64,000 nt of DNA from SZUA-430 sp044220975. GTDB lineage: Bacteria > Pseudomonadota > Alphaproteobacteria > Micropepsales > Micropepsaceae. Each line of letters starts with the position of its first letter. The stretch's first letter is position 1. The notes beneath the pieces are model-generated. The model worked only from the letters and a program-made list of their open reading frames with translations, was not told the origin of the DNA and did not search any database. Shown here in pieces: positions 27,626-36,048 of this stretch. The position numbers and the translations under genes are program-made. The DNA is taken from positions 124,001 through 188,000 of the forward strand of contig JBGAPZ010000001.1 in assembly GCA_044220975.1 (NCBI GenBank), given 5' to 3'.

Positions 27626-27648
27626 TAGTGACATTAGAAGTGTCACTA
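27626..27648. promoter_or_regulatory. Palindromic operator candidate between dehalogenase operon and MBL gene
   Basis: TAGTGACA (27626–27633) and TGTCACTA (27641–27648) are perfect 8-base arms around a 7-base spacer. It lies 25 bases from the dehalogenase start on one side and 28 bases from the MBL start on the other. This size and spacing suit a TetR-type dimer, and a TetR gene ends the adjacent operon. Binding is an inference. Confidence 0.65.
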
Positions 27649-27676
27649 TCTCCCGAAGAGGTCAAGGGGTCAGAAC

Positions 27677-28747
27677 ATGAAGCATTTCTTGCTCGGCGTG
27701 GTGGCGCTTGCGCTGATCGCAGGCGGCGTCGCTTACGCATTCCGCGGTGACATCGCGGTCGCGTTGATGAAGCGCACGCTCGACACGAATTTCGCGGTCG
27801 ACGCGCTCGCCGAACTGCCCGACGGATTGCACATCGGTCTCTGCGGCGCAGGCGCCCCAATGCCATCGGCTGATCGAAGCGGACCTTGCGTGGCGATCAT
27901 CGCGGGCAAGCGGTTGCTGATTATCGACGCCGGCACTGGTGGGGTCCGCACGTTGGCCCGCATGAGACTGCCGCCCGGTAAGATCGAGCGCGTGCTGCTC
28001 ACGCACTTCCACTCCGACCACATCGACGGCCTGGGCGAAATGATGCTGCAGCGCTGGGTCGGCGCCTCGAACACCGCACCACTACCGATCCATGGTCCGA
28101 CGGGCGTCGAAACTGTGGTCGACGGTTTCAACACGGCCTACACGCTCGATAAGGGCTATCGCGTCGCTCACCACGGCCCACAATACGTCCCACCCTCAGG
28201 CTTCGGCGGCGTAGCAGTGCCGTTCGTGCTCGGTGACAACGGCGAAGCCCTCGTGCTTGACGACGGCGGCCTAAAAATCGTGGCGTTTAAGGTGGACCAC
28301 GCGCCGATCGAACCTGCGGTCGGCTACCGCATCACCTACAAGGGCCGCGTTGCCGTTATCAGCGGTGACACGAAAGCGTCAGGCGCGGTCGAGGCTCAAG
28401 CGAACGGCGCCGACCTGCTCGTGCACGAAGCTCTGTCGCCAAAACTCGTGGGTATGATCGGCGACGCTGCCAAGGCTCGCGGTCAACCGAACATCGCCAA
28501 AATTATGCACGACATTCTTGACTACCACACGACCCCGGAAGAGGCCTCCGGCATCGCGTCACGTGCAAAGGTGAAGGCGCTGCTGCTCTATCACATCGTC
28601 CCACCGCTGCCGCTCTCGGCGCTGGAGGGACCATTCTTAGGACGCTCGCGAGAGATCTTTACGGGCCCGCTCTATCTCGGCCATGACGGCGACTTCGTCA
28701 CCATGCCGGTGGGATCGAAAGAGGTTCGCTTCACGAATCGTCTCTAA
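27677..28747 (+). CDS. Membrane-anchored metallo-beta-lactamase-fold hydrolase
   Basis: Probable zinc hydrolase of the RNase Z-like/lactonase branch, held to the membrane or exported by an N-terminal hydrophobic segment (residues 4–22). The zinc motif HFHSDH has His110, His112, Asp114 and His115; later ligands are in ISGDTKAS and LLYHIVPP. 356 residues. It is transcribed divergently from the dehalogenase operon, across a shared palindrome, which suggests joint regulation. Substrate unknown. Confidence 0.83.
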   Translation: MKHFLLGVVALALIAGGVAYAFRGDIAVALMKRTLDTNFAVDALAELPDGLHIGLCGAGAPMPSADRSGPCVAIIAGKRLLIIDAGTGGVRTLARMRLPPGKIERVLLTHFHSDHIDGLGEMMLQRWVGASNTAPLPIHGPTGVETVVDGFNTAYTLDKGYRVAHHGPQYVPPSGFGGVAVPFVLGDNGEALVLDDGGLKIVAFKVDHAPIEPAVGYRITYKGRVAVISGDTKASGAVEAQANGADLLVHEALSPKLVGMIGDAAKARGQPNIAKIMHDILDYHTTPEEASGIASRAKVKALLLYHIVPPLPLSALEGPFLGRSREIFTGPLYLGHDGDFVTMPVGSKEVRFTNRL

Positions 28748-28748
28748 C

Positions 28749-28787
28749 AAAAAGGGAGGGGCGCCGCAGGAGGGAACTGCGGCGCCC
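28749..28787 (-). terminator. Rho-independent terminator (minus strand)
   Basis: A perfect 11-bp stem (28759–28769 with 28777–28787, loop of 7) is followed on the minus strand by CTCCCTTTTTG. It ends transcription of the minus-strand gene at 28795–29199 and could also slow readthrough from the convergent MBL gene. Confidence 0.8.
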
Positions 28788-28794
28788 ATCTCGG

Positions 28795-29199
28795 CTAGCG
28801 GGCGTAGACGCGGACGAATGCGCGAGATCCGCGGAACCAACCGAGCGTTTCGTAAGCCATGCTCACCGCGCGAATGTCGCGACGGTTGCCGCGCAGATCA
28901 ATGGCGCGCGTGCATTGACCCGGGGGCAGCACAGCTCGCACCGCCAGATCCTGTTGACCGCCGTTGTGGAACGCGACATCGAGGTCATAAAAGCGGATGG
29001 CGCGCTGATAAGCGCAAATCTTAATCTGCGCATAATGACGGTGGCCATACGCGGGAACGACATCGCGCTCAGCACGCTGGCTTACGGCGCGCGAACCGAG
29101 CAGGTCCCACGCGGGCGACCAGGGGGGCGGAGCGGCCGATGCCGGAGCAGCCAAGCCGGCCGCAAACAAAACGCTGGCAAGTGCAAGTTTAAGTTTCAT
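28795..29199 (-). CDS. Secreted small protein, DUF2541-like
   Basis: A 134-residue exported protein with a clean signal peptide (LALASVLFAAGLAAPASA). The mature part WDLLGSRAVSQRAERD, then IRFYDLDVAFHNGG, and IDLRGNRRDIRAV resembles the DUF2541/YaaX type of small beta-rich proteins; the assignment is by recalled similarity. Strong AGGAGG ribosome site before the ATG. Monocistronic, with its own terminator. Function unknown. Confidence 0.75.
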   Translation of the reverse strand: MKLKLALASVLFAAGLAAPASAAPPPWSPAWDLLGSRAVSQRAERDVVPAYGHRHYAQIKICAYQRAIRFYDLDVAFHNGGQQDLAVRAVLPPGQCTRAIDLRGNRRDIRAVSMAYETLGWFRGSRAFVRVYAR

Positions 29200-29327
29200 G
29201 ACAACCTCCTGAGTTTTCCAAGACCGGATGGCATTGCGTTGAATGTCATCTTCAGCGTTGAGGAGTTTGCCGTTCCGATCCTGAAAGGAACGCGAACCTG
29301 TCGTTCAGGCGAGGTTCATTCATCAAA

Positions 29328-29364
29328 CGAAAAACGCCGCGAAAACCTAGGGTTCCGCGGCGTT
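29328..29364 (-). terminator. Rho-independent terminator of the POT transporter
   Basis: A 9-bp stem (AACGCCGCG at 29333–29341 with CGCGGCGTT at 29356–29364) with extra pairing inside the loop is followed on the minus strand by GTTTTTCG. It lies 37 bases past the transporter stop. Confidence 0.8.
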
Positions 29365-29401
29365 CGTATTCGGTCGCACAAGATGAACGACGTGACCGGC
29401 G

Positions 29402-31145
29402 TTACTCGGCAGGCTGCATCACAGCCTTAGGCCGCTTGTCGTCACGCGCGAGCAATCTCAAGATCGGCGACAGCACAATGAGGCCCGCACCGATCGCGGC
29501 GCCATACATGCCGATTTGCTGAAACACCTCTACATAGGTCTGCAACGCTTTCCCCGGATCGAGCACTTGGCCGGCGACCGTTTCGGTCGCCGTCAGTTGC
29601 GCAATCCACGCGCCGATTGTCTGTGCCCACGACGACGCGAGGAACCACGTCGCCATGATCGTCGATGCGATTCCCGCCGGAGCGAGTCGCGTCATCTGCG
29701 ACAAGCCGACGGGCGAGATGAAGAGTTCGCCGGTCGTGTGCAACAGGTAGGTGAGGAACAAGAATATCATCGGCACTTTAAAGCTCGCGTCCGCGAATTG
29801 AGTGCCCCAGACCAGAACATAGAAGCCGGCCCCGACTTGGATGAGCGCCAGGCCGAACTTCAGCACTGGATTCGGATCGAGATTGATACGCCCAAGACCC
29901 GCCCACAGCGCGGAGAAGATCGGCGCCAAAATCAGGATCATGCCTGCGTTGAACGATTGCGTCTGTGCTGCTGTCATCTGGACGCCGAAGAACGTCAGCT
30001 GCGTGTTGCGCTCGGCGAATTGGTTGAGCGACGACCCTGCTTGCTCAAACAAAGTCCAAAACACTGTCGACGCCGCGACCAAGATTAGCGCGAGTATGAT
30101 CCGTTGCGCTTCGACGAACGTGCACTGCGTCACCATAAAAACAAGCAGGTAGAGCAGCACGAGCACTGATGCGATCGCGAGCAAGGTCTCGACCCAGGGC
30201 GGTTGTTGAACGACCAGCCAGACAAGACCGACGCCAATGAACCCCAGGAGGTAGAGCGACCACTCTGTGTTGATGGGCCCCAAAGCTGGGCGCTTGAGCA
30301 ACTCTGGGTTCGGCGGTTCCCCCTTGCCTTCGAGCCACGGTTTGCCAAGCCAAAAGACAAGGAATCCAGCGAGCATGCCGATGCCGGCCAAGCCGAAGCC
30401 GTAGCTCCAACCGTATTTCGTTCCAAGGTAGCTACACAGCAGCGAGGCCCAGAACGCGCCAAGGTTGATGCCGTAGTAGTAGAGCGTGAAGCCCGCATCG
30501 CGTCGCGGGTCTGACTCTGTGTAGAGCTGACCTACGATCGTTGAGATGTTCGCCTTCAAGAAACCGACGCCCATAATGATGAGTGCGAGAGCGAGGTAGA
30601 AAACATCCTTATAGAGTGACGGACCGTCGATCACGCCGATCTCGTATCCACCCTTGGGCAGGATCGCGGGAAGGGGCGCCCCTCCTGGAAGGCCTTTGAT
30701 CTGAAATCCACCATCGGCGCTCGCGCCGAATTCGTAGGGTTGGCCGCCCACGATGATGCGGGCCTGCTTCTCTCGTCTGCTGCGCGGGCGCACCTTCGAA
30801 CGCCATCATGCCGTGTCCGGCCACCAATAGCAGCGCACCGAACATGATCGCCTTGCGGGTTCCCAGGAAGTAGTCGGCGAGCAGCCCGCCAAGCAACGGC
30901 ACCAGATAGACCAGCGATGTGTAAGCGCCGTACTGCCCTTGCGCGACCGTGTCCTTAAACAAGAACTGCTGCGTCATGTAGAAAACGAGGATGCCGCGCA
31001 TGCCGTAGTAGGAGAACCGCTCCCACATCTCAGCGAAGAACAAAATGAACAAGCCTTTTGGGTGTCCACGGGAGAGCTGCCACAGCACCGGTATGCCGCT
31101 CAGGACCGTGACGACGGCACCAACGTAAAAGAGAGTCATGTCCAT
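29402..31145 (-). pseudogene. POT-family peptide/MFS transporter, frameshifted
   Basis: Proton-dependent oligopeptide transporter family. The N-terminal part (start at 31145, AAGGGAAA ribosome site) shows EMWERFSYYGMRGILVFYMTQ, the ExxERFxYYG signature, then helices to GHGMMAFEGAPAQQ. There the frame breaks. The rest continues in another minus-strand frame from about 30790 to 29402 with KANISTIVGQLY, GFTLYYYGINLGAFWASL and about ten further helices. The joint lies near 30755–30795 and needs one skipped base (or two lost). Each half is otherwise intact, so this is either a recent inactivation or a sequence error. Followed by a good terminator. Confidence 0.82.
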
Positions 31146-31265
31146 CAGCAGTGTTTCCCTTGAACCGATCCCGGTTAGGCCGGGAAAAGACCATGGGGCC
31201 CACGATTTCACAAGCGCAGCGCAACAAACTGACTGCGAGGTGTTGCCGTCAGTCCCAGGACTTCC

Positions 31266-31871
31266 TTAACGCGGCGAAGGCTTCCGCGGGAGTTCGCCCG
31301 TCTGGCGCAAAAAAAGCAGGCCGATGAACAAATCGCTGAGCGTTTTCACAGCCACGAGCGCGGCCAAGGCCCAAACCGGCGATCCCATCTCATCGATCAA
31401 AAACCCACCCAAGATCACGGCGATGTGCAGCGCAAAAACGCGCGGGTAGGGCTCCATCATCATTTCGCTCGGAACGCGCCCCTTGAACCCCTCACTGTAA
31501 GTGGCATCGAGCACAAGCTGCACCGCCTGCCACAAAGCAATCGAAAGGGCCGGCAAAATCAGGTGACCGCCGGCGAGCGCTTTTGCCAATCCACCCGAAA
31601 CGATCCCGAAATAGATGACGACAAAAATGCCGTGCACGAACGTGAACATGCCGTAGTGCAAGATGAAAAAGATGGTGCTGGACCGGCCGTCAGGCACCTT
31701 GTTCGTGCGCGTTGCAATGGCGAGGCGCACCGCATGGGCGACCCCGACCGCCACATTCTCGAGCCAATAGAGGAGGAGGACCTCGAATACACTCCAGCCA
31801 AACCAGAGCACGCCGACCAGCGGGATGGAGTTAACGGCAAGCGTGCCCAGAATCTGCAACAAGCGAAACAT
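31266..31871 (-). CDS. Membrane protein, DUF6498-like
   Basis: A 201-residue protein with about five hydrophobic segments. WSVFEVLLLYWLENVAVG near residues 25–42 and FFILHYGMFTFVHGIFV near 70–86 fit DUF6498-type membrane proteins of unknown role. I chose the ATG at 31871; the upstream open frame lacks membrane character. Divergent from mce, with about 110 bases between. Confidence 0.75.
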   Translation of the reverse strand: MFRLLQILGTLAVNSIPLVGVLWFGWSVFEVLLLYWLENVAVGVAHAVRLAIATRTNKVPDGRSSTIFFILHYGMFTFVHGIFVVIYFGIVSGGLAKALAGGHLILPALSIALWQAVQLVLDATYSEGFKGRVPSEMMMEPYPRVFALHIAVILGGFLIDEMGSPVWALAALVAVKTLSDLFIGLLFLRQTGELPRKPSPR

Positions 31872-31984
31872 CGAGGCTTGATAGGGGATCGCGGCCGAAG
31901 CGCCAAGCAGCGCACGCCGCTTGCCGGAACCTTGCCTTCCAACTAGGTTTCGACTGTTCGCAATTGCACAAATAGGATCAGCAG

Positions 31985-32395
31985 ATGCTTGGCCGCCTGA
32001 ACCACGTCGCCATCGCCGTCCCCGACATTGCAGCGGCCGCGGAGATTTACCGCTCCACATTTGCGATGGGCGCCAAGGTATCGAAGCCGGTGCCGCAACC
32101 CGACCACGGCGTCACCACGGTCTTCGTAGAGTTACCGAACACAAAGATCGAGTTGCTTGAGCCCCTCGGCGACAATTCCCCGATCGCGAATTTCCTGAAG
32201 AAGAACCCGTCGGGCGGCATCCACCACGTCTGTTACGAGGTCGGGGACATCTACGCCGCGCGCGACCAAATGATCGCGAAAGGGGCGACGATCACGGGCA
32301 CCGGCGAACCAAAAATCGGTGCACATGGAAAGCCGGTGGTGTTTATGCACCCCAAGAATTTCAACGGAACTCTGATCGAACTCGAGCAAGTTTGA
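31985..32395 (+). CDS. mce: Methylmalonyl-CoA epimerase
   Basis: Interconverts the R and S forms of methylmalonyl-CoA in propionate breakdown. A glyoxalase/VOC-fold protein of 136 residues with metal ligands in LNHVAIAV (His7), GGIHHVCYEV, and the closing LIELEQV (Glu). 9 bases upstream of the DUF1467 gene, an arrangement common in alphaproteobacteria next to rnj and proS. Confidence 0.93.
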   Translation: MLGRLNHVAIAVPDIAAAAEIYRSTFAMGAKVSKPVPQPDHGVTTVFVELPNTKIELLEPLGDNSPIANFLKKNPSGGIHHVCYEVGDIYAARDQMIAKGATITGTGEPKIGAHGKPVVFMHPKNFNGTLIELEQV

Positions 32396-32404
32396 CCTGA
32401 AGCC

Positions 32405-32677
32405 ATGGGTATTGCCGGATCTTTGATGGTGATCGCGATTGCTTGGTGGCTCGCATTCTTCCTGCTGCTGCCGGTCGGCGTGCGCTCGCAAATTGAAGAG
32501 GGAGACGTGCTGCCGGGCAGCGAGCCTTCCGCGCCAACCGCACCAAGGCTGTGGTTGAAGGCTTTCTGGGCGGTTGTGATCGCGCTGGCGTTTTGGGGCG
32601 CGCTCTATTGGCTCATAGAAATGTCCGGCATCTCGATCGAGGACATTCCAGTGCCCTCTGGCCTAAGTTGGAATTAA
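32405..32677 (+). CDS. DUF1467 family small membrane protein
   Basis: A 90-residue protein with two transmembrane helices separated by a polar loop: LMVIAIAWWLAFFLLLPVGV with the following RSQIEEGDVLPGSEPSAP, then KAFWAVVIALAFWGALYWLI. This is the DUF1467 pattern, almost always seen between mce and proS in this class. Function unknown. Confidence 0.88.
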   Translation: MGIAGSLMVIAIAWWLAFFLLLPVGVRSQIEEGDVLPGSEPSAPTAPRLWLKAFWAVVIALAFWGALYWLIEMSGISIEDIPVPSGLSWN

Positions 32678-32783
32678 CCGAGCGCGCGAATTTGCGTATG
32701 ACACTTCGCCTTTTCGGCTAAGCGCCCGCCGCATTGACCATCGCAAGTGCGCTTTCTGCTCACCACTCTCCGCTTTTCCATGC

Positions 32784-32814
32784 ATTCCCCCATGTTCGAA
32801 CCGAGAGGGGGAAT
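32784..32814. repeat. Inverted repeat upstream of the Cys/His protein
   Basis: ATTCCCCC (32784–32791) and GGGGGAAT (32807–32814) are perfect 8-base arms around a 15-base loop. It may be an operator or a weak terminator of the DUF1467 transcript; no T-run follows. Confidence 0.4.
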
Positions 32815-32874
32815 TGCGCACGGAACGAAATTTCGCGACAGTCGTTATGAGCCTGTTGCGGCCCGGGAACCGGT

Positions 32875-34476
32875 ATGTTTTGGCGTCTAATTCTTGCTCT
32901 GGTTGTCGTGCTTTGGGTGAGCCCTGCGTGGGCGGACCAGACTTGGCGTGTGACCAAGCCGGAATGGACGGCCGACGACGAGCGCGGCTACTCGGCATTC
33001 GTCCAGCGCATCGGCGAGAGCAACTGCGAAACGCCGGACGACTGCATCAATTCGGATGCCAATCCCTATCGCGGCACCGATGGCCGCGGCATTAGCTTCA
33101 ACGCTGACTGCGCGGACCTCGTCTACATGTTACGCGCTTACTATGCGTGGAAGAACGGTCTGCCCTTCACGTTCGTGAATGGCGTTTCGCCGCGCGGCGG
33201 TGGCGACGTGCGATTTTCGCCGAAAGGCAATCGCGTCGGCGGCCGTTCGAATGTGACTGGCGGCGAGAGCGGCCGCGCTGTCATCAACTGGATTAAGGAC
33301 GCCGTCTCTTCGGCGACCTATCGCATCGGCCCCGACATCGACGAAAACCCAATCACCGATCTCTACCCGGTGAAGGTCCAGCCGGGGTCCATTCGCCCCG
33401 GCACTGCAATTTACGACGTCAATGGGCATGTCGCGCTCGTGTACAAAGTCGGCGAAGATGGCCGCGTCTTCTACATGGACGCCCATCCCGACTACACGCT
33501 GACGCGCAGCGTGTTCGGTGCGCAGTTCGGGCGCGATTCGCCGGCGATGGGTGCTGGCTTCAAGAATTTTCGACCGATCCGCTTTGACCGCGGCCGCATC
33601 ACAATCGCCAAAAACAACCAGATCGCCGACTATTCGACCGAACAATTCTACGGCAACGTAAACCCAAGCCCGCGCGACGACTGGCGCGCCGGCAAGTTCG
33701 CCTACAACGGGCTCGAAGTGGGCTTCTACGAATACGTTCGCATCGCCATGGCTGGCGGCAAGACGAGCTTCAATCCGGTCGCCGAACTCAAGGCGACGAT
33801 GAAGACGATGTGTAACGATCTTTACGACCGCCAACGTTTCGTCGAAATGGCGATTGAAGCGCGTATCGATCGCAAGCCGCATCCCGAACGCCTGCCGCCG
33901 AACATTTACGGCACCGACAATATGGAGTGGGAAATCTACTCCACGCCCTCGCGCGACGCTCGCCTCAAGACCGCGTTCCGTGCATTCCGCGAAGATATGG
34001 ATCGCTTGATCGGCATGTGGATGAAGCGGGACGAACGCATTTCTTACGACGGCCTGAATTTAAAGGAAGACCTACAGCGCGCTTACCAGTACAGCTCGGA
34101 CATCTGCACCGTCGTCTACACGAACTCCGCCGGCAACCGCGTAACTCTTCACTATGGCGACGTCGTCGAGCGTCTGTTCCGCCTGTCGTTCGACCCTTAC
34201 GATTGCGTCGAACGTCGCTGGGGTGCAGTTGCGCCCGAAGAACTCGCTTCGTGCCATAACCCGCCCGCAAAGAACCGCTGGTACGAAGCGATGCAACGGC
34301 TACGCAATCAAATCGATCGCACCTACGACGCGCGCATGGATTTCACCGCGAAGGACTTGGAATTGCGAGTACCTGGGTCGGGAGCAGACACCGCACCCGA
34401 TGTCGATCTGAAACGCACGATCGACAATATGGGGTATCGCACGCCGATAACGACAATGGCGCCGCCGGGCTACTGA
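32875..34476 (+). CDS. Exported protein with NlpC/P60-like Cys/His arrangement
   Basis: Unrecognised 533-residue protein with a signal peptide (residues 1–20, ending SPAWA). Residues 70–205 have the order of a papain-like NlpC/P60 hydrolase: NADCADLVYMLRAYYAW with Cys79, then PGTAIYDVNGHVALVYKV with His185, and a polar partner in YMDAHPD. If this reading holds, it could cleave cell-wall peptides or amides. The C-terminal 300 residues have no family that I know. No signal-anchor or repeats. Alternative: a non-enzymatic structural protein. Confidence 0.65.
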   Translation: MFWRLILALVVVLWVSPAWADQTWRVTKPEWTADDERGYSAFVQRIGESNCETPDDCINSDANPYRGTDGRGISFNADCADLVYMLRAYYAWKNGLPFTFVNGVSPRGGGDVRFSPKGNRVGGRSNVTGGESGRAVINWIKDAVSSATYRIGPDIDENPITDLYPVKVQPGSIRPGTAIYDVNGHVALVYKVGEDGRVFYMDAHPDYTLTRSVFGAQFGRDSPAMGAGFKNFRPIRFDRGRITIAKNNQIADYSTEQFYGNVNPSPRDDWRAGKFAYNGLEVGFYEYVRIAMAGGKTSFNPVAELKATMKTMCNDLYDRQRFVEMAIEARIDRKPHPERLPPNIYGTDNMEWEIYSTPSRDARLKTAFRAFREDMDRLIGMWMKRDERISYDGLNLKEDLQRAYQYSSDICTVVYTNSAGNRVTLHYGDVVERLFRLSFDPYDCVERRWGAVAPEELASCHNPPAKNRWYEAMQRLRNQIDRTYDARMDFTAKDLELRVPGSGADTAPDVDLKRTIDNMGYRTPITTMAPPGY

Positions 34477-34544
34477 CAGCATAGTAAACGCGGCTCACCT
34501 GTAATCTTCGCTGGGTATCGCGTGGCGCAAAGCTTCATGCAACA

Positions 34545-34561
34545 TTCCCCGCAAGGGGGAA
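34545..34561 (+). promoter_or_regulatory. Hairpin overlapping the EamA ribosome-binding site
   Basis: TTCCCC and GGGGAA (34545–34550 / 34556–34561) around a 5-base loop include the AGGGGGA ribosome site 6 bases before the GTG start. When folded it would hide the site, so it may lower translation. Confidence 0.4.
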
Positions 34562-34567
34562 GACGTC

Positions 34568-35455
34568 GTGGGGGATCGGCCGTCTAGCGCCGCCAATTTG
34601 CGCGGCATCTTTGCCATGTTGGTTTCGCAGGCGCTGTTCTTGATGAGCGACAGCATTGTGAAGCTTGCAGGCGAAACGCTGGCGCCCAGTCAAATCATGG
34701 CCGTGCGTGGGATGATGGCAGTCTACCTCGTCGGCGCGATCCTCGCCGCAACGGTCAGTTGGCGAAAATGGTACATGGTGCTGCGTCCACTCGTGATCGT
34801 TCGCGCGATTATTGAAGGCGCGGTCGCAGTGTTCTTTCTCATTTCGCTGCCGCATCTCCAGCTCGGCCAAATCACGGTCATCTCGCAAGTAACGCCGTTG
34901 ATCCTCACCGTGATGTCGGCCGTACTGCTCGGTGAAAGCGTCGGCCGTGCGCGCTGGACCGCCGTCGCGATCGGATTTCTTGGCGTGGTTCTTGTTGCGC
35001 AGCCGACGACGCAAGGCGTCAGCATTCACGTCGTCGGCGCGCTGATCATGGCACTCCTCGTGGTCGCACGCGACCTCGTCACCCGTTACATCGGAGCGGA
35101 CGTACCGACCGGAGTTGTGACTTTTTCAAGCACCGTCGTCGTTTGCCTCATGGGTTTCGCCGGCCTCGAAACCCAACCGTGGGGGCATCTAGCGACGAAC
35201 AGTGCCACGCTTCTCGCCGCCTCCGCGGTATTGGTCACACTCGGAATCGTTTTCGTGGTAATCGCCTTTCGGGACGTCGAAGTGTCGGTCGTGTCGCCGT
35301 TCCGCTACTCAGCGGTCGTGTGGGCAACACTCTACGGCTATCTGCTTTGGAACGAACGCCCAAACGACCTCGCCATCGTCGGCACCGCACTCATCGTGGT
35401 AGCGGGCCTATTCGCGATGCAGAGCGAAGCCAGAGCCCTTCGCAACCGTGGCTAA
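34568..35455 (+). CDS. EamA/DMT family transporter
   Basis: Inner-membrane permease of 295 residues with ten hydrophobic helices in two EamA repeats. Landmarks are LMSDSIVKLAGETLAPSQIMAVRG and the TPLILTVMSAVLLGESVGRARWTAVAIGFLGVVLVAQP end of the first repeat. The second repeat ends in LWNERPNDLAIVGTALIVVAGLF. Starts with GTG after a purine-rich ribosome site. Substrate unknown. Confidence 0.88.
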   Translation: MGDRPSSAANLRGIFAMLVSQALFLMSDSIVKLAGETLAPSQIMAVRGMMAVYLVGAILAATVSWRKWYMVLRPLVIVRAIIEGAVAVFFLISLPHLQLGQITVISQVTPLILTVMSAVLLGESVGRARWTAVAIGFLGVVLVAQPTTQGVSIHVVGALIMALLVVARDLVTRYIGADVPTGVVTFSSTVVVCLMGFAGLETQPWGHLATNSATLLAASAVLVTLGIVFVVIAFRDVEVSVVSPFRYSAVVWATLYGYLLWNERPNDLAIVGTALIVVAGLFAMQSEARALRNRG

Positions 35456-35494
35456 CTTGCGTAAGGTAGAAGCCACCGATGAGAGTAGCGCCCC

Positions 35495-36022
35495 ATGAGC
35501 GACTCGAACACGCGCCCGAAACCGAGATTGTGGTTGGGTGTTGTTGCGGTCTTGCTGTCCTTTGGGCTCATGGTCGCCATTGTGTTCTTGGCCGTGATGC
35601 CCACGCTGCTGTGGGTCGCAAGGGAAAACCTGCTCCCTGTACGGGAGCACTTCTATGTGCTGGCGATCGCGATGTTTGCGGGGACCCTCGTAGTCGCTTC
35701 GTTTGTTGCAAGAGTGATTGTCTGGGGGCGTTCGCACACCGCCGAGCAGCAAGAGGCGAACCAGCTACGCCATGCCGAACTATTTGGTCCCAAGTGGTTC
35801 TATGAATACCTGCGCGATATGACCGCAGAAGATCGCGCGCGGTACGACGCAATCGGTCGATGGACGACAAGGATGTTCGTCCTGAGCGCGCTTTTGGTGA
35901 TACCCGCGGGGATTCTTCTCGATCGAGGCGTGCTTTGGATCATTATTCCCGCTGTTCTTGGCATTGGGCAGTTCTGCATGTACTTGCACGCCCGTTCCGT
36001 CGCGCGGCGGCACCCTAGATAG
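35495..36022 (+). CDS. Hypothetical membrane protein
   Basis: A 175-residue protein I do not recognise. Four hydrophobic segments (about 12–34, 53–74, 125–143, 147–165) with a charged central loop, KWFYEYLRDMTAEDRARYDAIG. Basic C-terminus RSVARRHPR. It lies 39 bases after the EamA gene and may be co-transcribed with it. Confidence 0.7.
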   Translation: MSDSNTRPKPRLWLGVVAVLLSFGLMVAIVFLAVMPTLLWVARENLLPVREHFYVLAIAMFAGTLVVASFVARVIVWGRSHTAEQQEANQLRHAELFGPKWFYEYLRDMTAEDRARYDAIGRWTTRMFVLSALLVIPAGILLDRGVLWIIIPAVLGIGQFCMYLHARSVARRHPR

Positions 36023-36048
36023 TTCGAAGTCATGTATTGTCGGTCCCC

